This document shows, piece by piece, positions 1 through 5,412 of a DNA stretch of 7,549 nucleotides. Below the pieces are notes generated by a model. That model did no database searches and was not told the DNA's origin. It worked only from the letters and a program-made list of their open reading frames with translations. Position 1 is the first letter of the stretch; each line of letters starts with the position of its first letter. Source of the DNA: an uncultured Eubacteriales bacterium (GTDB taxonomy: Bacteria; Bacillota; Clostridia; Monoglobales; Monoglobaceae); NCBI GenBank assembly GCA_900552305.1, contig URZD01000105.1:1-7549 (forward strand). Direction: 5' to 3'. A program made the translations under genes and the position numbers.

Positions 1-1199
1 ACCGTTTGCAAAGCGATGTAAACCCCGACACATCGGGCGCAAACAGTACAGACGGCGGCGTGGCATCAGCCATAACAGACACGGACAACGCAAGCAAGGG
101 TACAAAACCCGATTCAAGGCGCGGCAGCACGAGCCGCACGGACGCGGTATACAGCGCTTCCTCTGCTGTATTGCTTGTTATAGGTATTCTTGCGGCAGCG
201 GCGGGATATTTTTACAAACCTGCATTTTATATAATAGGCGCGTTATTGCTTGCCGCCGCGCTTGGCTGCTTTTTCGCGGCGCGGCGCAAGGCAAAAACCC
301 ATACCCGCGCCGACATCACCGCCGCGGAGCGGCTTTGCCACGCGGTCGGCGATATGTGCGGAACGGAATTTGACAGCGTCGGCGCCGCGCGCCGCGCGCT
401 CGGCACGGTTTCCGCGGCGTACGAAAACGCCAGTGCGACGCTGCGCGACATTTGCACCGCGGCGGAGGCTTCGGGAATTTCGGACTTTGCTCCGAATACG
501 GTAAAACACAGAATTGCCGAGCTTAACGGCATTATCGGAGCGTTCCCCGCAGTAGGCGCGTCCGCTGCAAGGTATGACGAGCTTAACGCAAAAATCCGCG
601 AAAAACGCGGATTTTTGGAGGAACTCAGCCTTAAATTTACGCCGCCGAGGGTCAGCCTTCGCGAGCTTGAAACACGGATTTCCGAATCGGAACGCCAAAC
701 CCGGGAATACGAACGGCAGTATAAAAGTCTTTGCACAGCCAACGAGGTCATGCGCGAAGCCATTGAGGAAACCCGCAGCGGGCTCGGCACAAGACTCAGC
801 ATGAAAACCCGCGAATATCTTGAAAAAATGTCGGAGGACAGCGCGCGCGCGGCGGTTGTTTCCCAAAATCTCGAGGTGCATTTCCTGCCGCAAAACAGCA
901 CGGAGTACCGCGACAGTAAAAGCCTGAGCTGCGGTCAGGCGGCGCGCGTATATCTTGCGCTGCGGCTTGCCGCCGCTGATATTGCGGCTATCGGCGGAGA
1001 TTCCGTACCGCTGTTTCTTGACGACCCGTTTTCACAGTATGACGAAAAAAGCTGCCGTGCTGCCGCCGCATTTCTCGGCAGCTATCTGCGGGAATCGCCC
1101 ACCTCGGCACAGGCTTTGTTTTTTACCTGCCACAAAAATATTGGAAAAATTATCGGGGATACAATTCCCTCCGTCAGCAAAATTATCATTGACGAATAA
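1..1199 (+). CDS. YhaN/Rad50-like membrane-associated ATPase, C-terminal part (5' end outside window)
   Basis: The reading frame is already open at the left edge, so the N-terminal Walker A part is missing. Numbering from the TTG at 6, residues 10-47 are a polar, Ser/Thr/Asp-rich linker. Two hydrophobic helices follow at about 52-70 and 73-92, joined by a very short turn. Residues 185-275 are charged and coiled-coil-like. The C-terminal ABC-type half has a signature motif LSCGQ (307-311), a Walker B strand VPLFLDD (334-340), a D-loop-like SQYDE (343-347) and an H-loop FFTCH (372-376). This order is that of SMC/Rad50-type ATPases, and a membrane hairpin inside the coiled coil is typical of YhaN relatives. 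In that family the usual partner is a YhaO/SbcD-like phosphoesterase, which would lie upstream out of view. The role in DNA repair or metabolism is inferred from the family. The ABC ATPase class is firm; the YhaN assignment is moderate. Confidence 0.72.
   Translation, partial: RLQSDVNPDTSGANSTDGGVASAITDTDNASKGTKPDSRRGSTSRTDAVYSASSAVLLVIGILAAAAGYFYKPAFYIIGALLLAAALGCFFAARRKAKTHTRADITAAERLCHAVGDMCGTEFDSVGAARRALGTVSAAYENASATLRDICTAAEASGISDFAPNTVKHRIAELNGIIGAFPAVGASAARYDELNAKIREKRGFLEELSLKFTPPRVSLRELETRISESERQTREYERQYKSLCTANEVMREAIEETRSGLGTRLSMKTREYLEKMSEDSARAAVVSQNLEVHFLPQNSTEYRDSKSLSCGQAARVYLALRLAAADIAAIGGDSVPLFLDDPFSQYDEKSCRAAAAFLGSYLRESPTSAQALFFTCHKNIGKIIGDTIPSVSKIIIDE
590..616. other. Perfect 11-bp hairpin with A/T flanks inside a coding region
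   Basis: AAAAATCCGCG (590-600) is exactly complementary in reverse to CGCGGATTTTT (606-616), with a 5-base loop AAAAA. The GC core followed by a T run on either strand resembles an intrinsic terminator, but it lies inside the ATPase gene, where it encodes the lysine/arginine-rich start of a coiled coil. It may be a by-product of the codons used; whether it affects transcription is unknown. Confidence 0.55.
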
Positions 1200-1250
1200 T
1201 ATATATTATCGGTGTATTTTGCGCATAATATAAAAACAATTTTCAAAAAA

Positions 1251-1279
1251 CGCGGCTTTGTCTCCCGCACGGAGCCGCG
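1251..1279 (+). other. Stem-loop in the gap before the radical SAM gene
   Basis: CGCGGCT (1251-1257) pairs with AGCCGCG (1273-1279) around a 15-base loop, in the 116-base gap between the ATPase and the radical SAM gene. There is no T run after it, so it is not a good intrinsic terminator. It would lie in the leader of the radical SAM mRNA if transcription starts in the AT-rich stretch 1196-1250, which includes a 14-bp AT palindrome (1196-1209) over the ATPase stop codon. I see no convincing consensus promoter in this gap. Confidence 0.35.
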
Positions 1280-1315
1280 ATACATAAAACCGCGGGAAGA
1301 AAGGCTCAGATAACA

Positions 1316-1921
1316 ATGACAATTACCTATGAATTTGAGGATTCCCTCTATGTAAACATGACCAACCGCTGCAGCAACGCCTGTACCTTCTGCGTCCGCA
1401 GCAAGCATGACTCCATAAACGGCAAGGACTATATGTGGCTTGACCATGAACCTACGCTTGACGAAATCAAGGCGGATTTTGAAAAACGCGACCTTTCCGC
1501 ATACCGCTCGGTGGTATTCTGCGGTTACGGCGAGCCGCTTATGCGCTTTGACGACTGCATGGCAATCGCGAAATGGATTAAGGAGAAAATGCCCGAAATG
1601 CCGATTCGCATAAACACAAACGGTCAGGCGAGCCTGATTGCCGGCCGCGACGTCACCCCTGAAATGTCGGGTCTGATCGACTGCGTTTCAATCAGTCTTA
1701 ACGCCGCGAACGCAAAACGCTATGACGAGCTTTGCCACAGCGAATACGGCGAGGCGGCTTTTGACGCGCTTTTGGATTTTGCCGTACACGCGAAAAAATA
1801 CGTTCCTAAGGTTGTCCTTTCGGTTGTCAATCACGACATCACCGCGGAGGAGCTTGACGAGTGCCGCCGCATTGCAAGCGACCGCGGCGTAACGCTTAGA
1901 ATTCGCGATTATATCGAGTAA
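1316..1921 (+). CDS. Short radical SAM protein, TatD-linked type
   Basis: The 201-residue product has the radical SAM cluster motif CSNACTFC (C19, C23, C26; CX3CX2C), which would hold a [4Fe-4S] cluster that cleaves S-adenosylmethionine. The GE motif CGYGEP (69-74), the IRINTNG strand (98-103) and VSISLNA (124-130) continue the barrel in the expected order. The N-terminal LYVNMTNRC pattern and the length of about 200 residues match from memory the clostridial family annotated as radical SAM protein, TatD family-associated. It has no C-terminal SPASM-type cysteine cluster. The ATG is preceded by GGGAAGAAAGG (1294-1304), 11 bases away, a somewhat long spacing. No TatD gene is visible nearby: upstream is the ATPase and downstream a DUF2156 gene 50 bases away. 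Substrate unknown. The superfamily is certain and the subfamily likely. Confidence 0.88.
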   Translation: MTITYEFEDSLYVNMTNRCSNACTFCVRSKHDSINGKDYMWLDHEPTLDEIKADFEKRDLSAYRSVVFCGYGEPLMRFDDCMAIAKWIKEKMPEMPIRINTNGQASLIAGRDVTPEMSGLIDCVSISLNAANAKRYDELCHSEYGEAAFDALLDFAVHAKKYVPKVVLSVVNHDITAEELDECRRIASDRGVTLRIRDYIE

Positions 1922-1930
1922 CGCCGACTT

Positions 1931-1946
1931 TTTTACATATGTAAAA
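1931..1946. promoter_or_regulatory. 16-bp perfect palindrome upstream of the DUF2156 gene
   Basis: TTTTACATATGTAAAA is a perfect 16-bp inverted repeat lying 10 bases after the radical SAM stop codon and 25 bases before the next start codon. A second palindrome, AAAATATTTT (1943-1952), overlaps its right end. The symmetry fits a dimeric repressor operator, but in such an AT-rich gap it could also be chance. No regulator is encoded beside it. Confidence 0.35.
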
Positions 1947-1971
1947 TATTTTAAGCAAGAGAAGGTTTCTT

Positions 1972-2889
1972 ATGACAGTAAAAAGCAGAATCGAACAAAA
2001 AAGCATAGAAATCAGCGATAAAGACAGGCTGAACAAGTACCTGAGCCAAGTTTCGGCTCCCTGCTCCGATCTCACGTTCACCAATCTTTTTATGTGGCGA
2101 AAATCATATAACATCCGTTGGGCGGAGGCTTGCGGCACGCTGTTTATCACCTTCGGACACAGCGGCGCGCCTTTTTCTGCGTGCCTTCCGATAGGCGGCA
2201 GTCTGCGCGACGCGGTTTTTATGCTCCGCGACCTTTTTGAAGAGCAGGGCAGGGAGCTGCGCATAACGCTCTACAGTGACGGGCAAATGCGGCTTCTTGA
2301 AAGAACATTCCCCGACACATTCACGTTCACACCGCAGCGCAGCCAGTTTGACTACGTTTACAGCGTACGCGAGCTTACCGCGCTTTCCGGAAAACGCTAT
2401 CACGCAAAGAAAAACCACCTAAACAAGTTCAAATCCATGTACGACTGGGAATACCGCCATATGACGCCGGAGTACCGTCCGCTTTGCGAGGACGTTTTCA
2501 GACGCTGGTACAAGGATAAGATCGGAGTAATTCCCGGAGTTGAGGAGCAGTTCGAGGCGGTTTCGGAGCTTTTGAACAACTGGGAAAACCTTGATATAAC
2601 GGGCGGCTGTCTTACGGCAGACGGCAGCATCGCGGCTTTCTCCTTCGGCGAGCCGCTGCATTCCGACCCTTCCTGTGCCGTCATTCACCTTGAACACGCC
2701 GACACGAATTTCCAAGGCAGCTATGCCGCAATGAATCAGCAGTTTCTTGAACACGAGTGGCAGGACTTTGAATATATCAACCGCGAGGAGGACATGGGCA
2801 TTGAGGGTCTGCGGAAGGCAAAGCTGTCCTACAATCCCGCGTTTATGGTAAAAAAATACTCGGCTGTTTTAAAAAGGCCTCTGAAATAG
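1972..2889 (+). CDS. DUF2156 (phosphatidylglycerol lysyltransferase C-terminal-like) protein
   Basis: The 305-residue protein matches the DUF2156 family, which shares the GNAT-type acyltransferase fold with the C-terminal domain of MprF lysyl-phosphatidylglycerol synthases. Diagnostic segments are LSGKRYHAKKNHLNKF (138-153) and the C-terminal YINREEDMGIEGLRKAKLSY (268-287), followed by a conserved NPAF. There is no membrane segment or signal peptide, unlike full MprF, so it is probably a cytoplasmic enzyme using an aminoacyl-tRNA or another acyl donor; that role is inference. The length is normal for stand-alone members. The start at ATG 1972 is supported by AAGAGAAGG (1957-1965), 6 bases upstream. 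It follows the radical SAM gene by 50 bases and may be co-transcribed with it, although a palindrome lies between them. Family assignment is strong; the substrate is unknown. Confidence 0.88.
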   Translation: MTVKSRIEQKSIEISDKDRLNKYLSQVSAPCSDLTFTNLFMWRKSYNIRWAEACGTLFITFGHSGAPFSACLPIGGSLRDAVFMLRDLFEEQGRELRITLYSDGQMRLLERTFPDTFTFTPQRSQFDYVYSVRELTALSGKRYHAKKNHLNKFKSMYDWEYRHMTPEYRPLCEDVFRRWYKDKIGVIPGVEEQFEAVSELLNNWENLDITGGCLTADGSIAAFSFGEPLHSDPSCAVIHLEHADTNFQGSYAAMNQQFLEHEWQDFEYINREEDMGIEGLRKAKLSYNPAFMVKKYSAVLKRPLK

Positions 2890-2914
2890 ACGGAAAAAAT
2901 CCGAATTTCAGTTT

Positions 2915-2936
2915 TCGGCGGGCGGTTTTCCGCCGA
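2915..2936 (+). other. GC-rich stem-loop after the DUF2156 gene
   Basis: TCGGCGG (2915-2921) pairs with CCGCCGA (2930-2936); an alternative is GGCGG-TTTT-CCGCC (2921-2934). It starts 26 bases after the stop codon, where a transcript end would be expected. There is no T run directly downstream on the + strand, so it is at best a weak or factor-assisted terminator or an mRNA 3' end protector. Confidence 0.35.
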
Positions 2937-2973
2937 CATCGGGTTATCCGAAAAAACAAATTTGACGATTCGG

Positions 2974-3002
2974 TCATAAAACAGACAAGTCCCGTATAGA
3001 AT
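2974..3002 (+). promoter_or_regulatory. Candidate sigma-E-type promoter for bofA
   Basis: TCATAAA (2974-2980) and TATAGAAT (2995-3002) are separated by 14 bases. Compared with the B. subtilis mother-cell sigma-E consensus as I recall it (KMATATT, 14-15 bases, CATACAHT), they match at 5 of 7 and 6 of 8 positions. No good sigma-A pair with proper spacing fits the same gap. B. subtilis bofA is under sigma-E control, so position and family agree. Transcription would start near 3009. Confidence 0.45.
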
Positions 3003-3020
3003 AGTACAAATACCATATTT

Positions 3021-3058
3021 CAAGGTCCTTCGCCGCCCGATACCTGCGGCGCGCCTTG
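3021..3058 (+). other. Leader stem-loop just upstream of the bofA ribosome binding site
   Basis: CAAGG (3021-3025) pairs with CCTTG (3054-3058), and inside it CGCCGC (3031-3036) pairs with GCGGCG (3046-3051) around a 9-base loop. The element ends 1 base before the GGGAGAG ribosome binding site (3060-3066), so it could influence translation start. No T run follows, which argues against a terminator. Confidence 0.4.
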
Positions 3059-3075
3059 CGGGAGAGTGATTTTTG

Positions 3076-3342
3076 ATGCTGTTTGACGGTATGTCTATCA
3101 TGGCATATGCCGTAGGACTTATACTTGTATATCTTTTGTGCTGGATTTTTATAAGACCGCTGAAATGGATTTTTAAGCTGGGCATAAACAGCGTTCTGGG
3201 CGGTTTTATGCTCGCCGCGGTAAACCTTGTCGGCGGGTTTATGGGTATGAACATATCAATCAACCCGCTCACCGCGCTGATTTCGGGCGTTCTCGGCGTT
3301 CCCGGAATGGGTCTGATTATCGCCCTGCAATACATTCTTTAA
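3076..3342 (+). CDS. bofA: BofA family inhibitor of pro-sigma-K processing
   Basis: The product is an 88-residue hydrophobic membrane protein. It has helices at about 7-26 and 36-57 and a hydrophobic C-terminal segment at 66-88. The AAVNLVGG and SINPLTALISGVLGVPG blocks match the conserved half of BofA. N50, N63 and T66 correspond by position to B. subtilis N48, N61 and T64, residues reported as important for inhibition. In B. subtilis, BofA acts with SpoIVFA in the outer forespore membrane to hold back the protease SpoIVFB until pro-sigma-K is to be cut. The length is near that family's 87 residues. I chose ATG 3076, which has GGGAGAG 9 bases upstream; the in-frame TTG 3073 is possible but less likely. 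A candidate sigma-E promoter (2974-3002) and a stem-loop precede it. SpoIVFA/B are not in the window. Confidence 0.86.
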   Translation: MLFDGMSIMAYAVGLILVYLLCWIFIRPLKWIFKLGINSVLGGFMLAAVNLVGGFMGMNISINPLTALISGVLGVPGMGLIIALQYIL

Positions 3343-3348
3343 AGTAAT

Positions 3349-3406
3349 CCTTGCAAGGTAAACGCTTAAAAAATCACTATCTTTTTGAACCGTCGTCCTT
3401 GCAAGG
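3349..3406. repeat. Pair of identical 10-bp palindromes CCTTGCAAGG in the convergent gap
   Basis: CCTTGCAAGG occurs at 3349-3358, 6 bases after the bofA stop, and again at 3397-3406. Each copy is self-complementary, and the two copies can also pair with each other as a 10-bp stem around a 38-base loop. The 145-base gap (3343-3487) lies between the converging bofA and dapB genes, so the stem could serve as a transcript end for either strand. No clean T run follows on either side. A further palindrome, GCAAATTTGC, lies at 3443-3452. Confidence 0.5.
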
Positions 3407-3418
3407 CTGTCGTATTAA

Positions 3419-3433
3419 CGAGTATTTTAACAC
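3419..3433 (-). repeat. 15-bp repeat, copy downstream of dapB
   Basis: CGAGTATTTTAACAC (+ strand) is found here, 54 bases past the dapB stop, and again exactly at 4387-4401. On the - strand it reads GTGTTAAAATACTCG and contains TGTTAAAAT, which resembles an extended -10 element; no matching -35 is seen. Confidence 0.5.
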
Positions 3434-3487
3434 AGTTTTTTCGCAAATTTGCCTGTTTGAACCATATCGGTTTTGGCTCCCGTGTGC

Positions 3488-4249
3488 CTAACCCTCGTTA
3501 ATCAAATCCTCCATGTTATACAGTCCCGCAGGCTTGTCCTTCATGAATACCGCGGCTTTTACCGCACCGACCGCAAAAACCTCCTTTGATGTCGCGGAGT
3601 GCTTGACCTCTATCACCTCGTCCGTACCCGCAAAAATCACGGAGTGTTCGCCCACAATGTTGCCGCCGCGCACCGAGTGAATCCCTATCTCGCGCTTGTC
3701 GCGTTTCTTTCTTACCGAGTGTCGGTCATAAACGTATTGCGGGTCAAAGCTCACCGCGTCGGAAATCGCGTCCGCAATCGCAAGCGCGGTGCCGCTCGGC
3801 GCGTCCAGTTTCTGATTATGGTGCTTTTCTACAATCTCTATGTCAAAATTGCCGTCAAGAATCCTTGCCGCACGGCAAACCAAGTCCTTTATAAGATTTA
3901 CGCCTATCGACATATTCGCCGAAAAGAAAATCGGCGTTTTTCTTGCACAAAACTCCAGTTTTGAAACCTGATCCTTTGACAGACCCGTTGTGCATATCAC
4001 AGCGGGAACGCCGTATTCCGCCGCCCAGTCAAGAACCGCCTCGCTTGCCGTGGGGTGCGAAAAATCAATAATGCAGTCGATTCCGTCCGCACTTTTCAGC
4101 TTTAAAACGCTGTCGTAAATCGGGAATTCGTCACATTCGGTGTTCAAATCCACACCCGCCGCAATTCTTACCTCATCGCTTTGGCTTGCCGCACGGCGCA
4201 CCGCGTGTCCCATTTTTCCGTTTGCTCCGCATAAAAGTATGTTTATCAT
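3488..4249 (-). CDS. dapB: 4-hydroxy-tetrahydrodipicolinate reductase
   Basis: This is a cytoplasmic enzyme that reduces 4-hydroxy-tetrahydrodipicolinate, the DapA product, to tetrahydrodipicolinate with NAD(P)H, in the diaminopimelate/lysine pathway. The 253-residue length is normal. The Rossmann nucleotide loop is GANGKMG (8-14). DFSHP (62-66) and TTG (87-89) line the cofactor site. The DapB signature EKHHNQKLDAPSGTA (141-155) carries the expected catalytic His143 and Lys147, which align with E. coli H159 and K163. HSVRGGNIVGEHSV (191-204) is the usual C-terminal block. The ATG at 4249-4247 has an AAGG-type ribosome binding site 7 bases upstream. It lies 220 bases after dapA, separated by an intrinsic terminator and a long leader hairpin, so it may be regulated apart from asd-dapA. 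Nothing is missing. Confidence 0.97.
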   Translation of the reverse strand: MINILLCGANGKMGHAVRRAASQSDEVRIAAGVDLNTECDEFPIYDSVLKLKSADGIDCIIDFSHPTASEAVLDWAAEYGVPAVICTTGLSKDQVSKLEFCARKTPIFFSANMSIGVNLIKDLVCRAARILDGNFDIEIVEKHHNQKLDAPSGTALAIADAISDAVSFDPQYVYDRHSVRKKRDKREIGIHSVRGGNIVGEHSVIFAGTDEVIEVKHSATSKEVFAVGAVKAAVFMKDKPAGLYNMEDLINEG

Positions 4250-4274
4250 TCTGTATCCTTACCCTTTCTGCCGC

Positions 4275-4305
4275 GTATGCGAAATTCGCTCCGAATCCCG
4301 CATAC
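4275..4305 (-). promoter_or_regulatory. 14-bp leader hairpin upstream of dapB
   Basis: Read on the - strand, GTATGCGGGATTCG, loop GAG, then CGAATTTCGCATAC forms a continuous 14-bp RNA stem if two G-U pairs are allowed. It lies 25 bases before the dapB start codon, just upstream of the ribosome binding site. No T run follows, so it is not a terminator. It could stabilise the mRNA, act in translation control, or mark a processing site. It does not match a riboswitch class I can recognise. Confidence 0.5.
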
Positions 4306-4342
4306 CGAAACTTTTTTCTCCGCCGCTCCGTAGCCGCAGTAT

Positions 4343-4375
4343 AAAAATCAAGGGCGCGCCGAAAGCGCGCCCCTT
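4343..4375 (-). terminator. Intrinsic terminator between dapA and dapB
   Basis: On the - strand, GGGCGCGC pairs with GCGCGCCC (4365-4372 with 4352-4359) around the loop TTTCG, extended by an A/T pair region past one bulged base. The downstream arm is followed by TTGATTTTTAT. A strong GC stem plus five T's within a few bases is a standard rho-independent terminator. It lies 95 bases after the dapA stop. It either ends the asd-dapA transcript or, if dapB is read from upstream, acts as an attenuator in the dapB leader. Confidence 0.75.
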
Positions 4376-4386
4376 AACCCGGTTGC

Positions 4387-4401
4387 CGAGTATTTTAACA
4401 C
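4387..4401 (-). repeat. 15-bp repeat, copy between dapA and dapB
   Basis: This is an exact second copy of CGAGTATTTTAACAC (also 3419-3433). It lies 68 bases past the dapA stop and immediately before the terminator hairpin. The core ATTTTAACA also occurs at 5382-5390, in the asd-dapA gap. On the - strand the core reads TGTTAAAAT, like an extended -10 box. If it is a promoter, transcription would start just before the terminator. Confidence 0.5.
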
Positions 4402-4469
4402 CGTCTGAGCGGAAATCCACCCATTAAAATCGGGTTTTACCGGCTAACACCGGGATAAATTCCCTAAAT

Positions 4470-5360
4470 TCAGAACTTCAGTCCGTAATCCTTCATTGCC
4501 GCCTTCAGCTTATCAAGATTTTTTTCCTCCATGCCGCAAAGCGGAAGCCGCATCCCGCCTACGTTGTAGCCGAGAATATTCATCGCCTCTTTAATCGGAA
4601 TCGGATTTACCTCAATAAACAAAGCGTTCATAAGGTCAAGCATTCTAAGAAAATCGTTGCGTGATTTCTCAATATTTCCGTTCATGTAGTCCGCGCATAT
4701 GTCATGCGTTTCCTTCGGCAGAATATTCGCAACGACCGAAATAACGCCCAAACCGCCGATTGACATTATCGGAACGATTATGTCGTCATTGCCCGCATAG
4801 ACGCCAAGCTCCGTATGCGCCTTAATCTTCGCCGCAACCGCAAGGTCGCCTGTTGCCTCCTTGACCGCAACAATGTTTTCGCAGTTTTTGTCAAGGTACT
4901 CGAATGTTTCAAGCGAGACGGTCACGCCCGTCCTGCCCGGTATGTGGTAAAGTATTATCGGCAGCTTTACGCTTTTTGCAATCGCGCAAAAATGCTCGCG
5001 CAGTCCCTTCTGCGTTGCCTTGTTGTAGTACGGCGTAACCACCAACAGTCCGTCATATCCGACACTTTCCGCAAATTGGCTCAGATGAATCGCACTGTTT
5101 GTATCGTTGCTGCCCGTGCCGGCAATCAGAGTTATTCTGCCCTTTGCCTTATTTGCGCAAAATTCAAGCACATCACGGTGTTCCTCCATCGACATCGTGG
5201 CACACTCGCCCGTTGTACCCAAAATAATCAGCGCGTCCGTGCCGTTCTCTATGTGAAACTCCAGAAGCTCGGCAAGCTTGTCATAGTTGACCGCTCTTTC
5301 TTCACCCTTGAACGGTGTAACAAGCGCAACGCCGGAGCCTGTGAAAATCTGTTTTTTCAT
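4470..5360 (-). CDS. dapA: 4-hydroxy-tetrahydrodipicolinate synthase
   Basis: The enzyme condenses pyruvate with aspartate semialdehyde, the committed step to diaminopimelate and lysine. The 296-residue protein is a complete (beta/alpha)8 aldolase. It has GTTGE (48-52) with the catalytic Thr, VVTPYYN (107-113), YHIPGRTG (138-145) with catalytic Tyr138 and carboxylate-binding Arg143, and the Schiff-base Lys167 in VAVKEATGD (164-172). At the E. coli lysine feedback site, His53 and Glu84 align with Met58 and Ser89, while Asn85 and His61 are kept. This suggests weak or no lysine inhibition, as in several Gram-positive enzymes. The ATG at 5360-5358 follows a strong AAGGAGG. AAGGA and TCCTT (5362-5377) can form a small stem around that site. 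It starts 52 bases after asd, likely in the same transcript, and is followed by a terminator at 4343-4375. Confidence 0.97.
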   Translation of the reverse strand: MKKQIFTGSGVALVTPFKGEERAVNYDKLAELLEFHIENGTDALIILGTTGECATMSMEEHRDVLEFCANKAKGRITLIAGTGSNDTNSAIHLSQFAESVGYDGLLVVTPYYNKATQKGLREHFCAIAKSVKLPIILYHIPGRTGVTVSLETFEYLDKNCENIVAVKEATGDLAVAAKIKAHTELGVYAGNDDIIVPIMSIGGLGVISVVANILPKETHDICADYMNGNIEKSRNDFLRMLDLMNALFIEVNPIPIKEAMNILGYNVGGMRLPLCGMEEKNLDKLKAAMKDYGLKF

Positions 5361-5412
5361 AAAGGATTCCCCTCCTTAAAAATTTTAACATATATCCAAT
5401 ATCATTTTTAAA

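Noticed and set aside
6..8. TTG at 6 as the start of the first gene
   Set aside because: The frame is open to the window edge and the protein lacks its Walker A half, so the true start is upstream.
227..901. Two overlapping - strand open frames opposite the ATPase gene
   Set aside because: They mirror a clear ABC-type coding frame, have biased composition and no family match or ribosome binding site that I can see.
1189..1229. Promoter for the radical SAM gene using TTGACG (1189-1194) and CATAAT (1224-1229)
   Set aside because: The spacing of 29 bases is far too long, and no other pair with a 16-18 base spacer is convincing.
2915..2936. Rho-independent terminator after the DUF2156 gene
   Set aside because: The stem is good, but no T run follows on the + strand, so it is listed only as a stem-loop.
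4815..5411. + strand open frame of 198 residues opposite dapA
   Set aside because: It is antisense to an intact dapA with all catalytic residues and has no recognisable motif.
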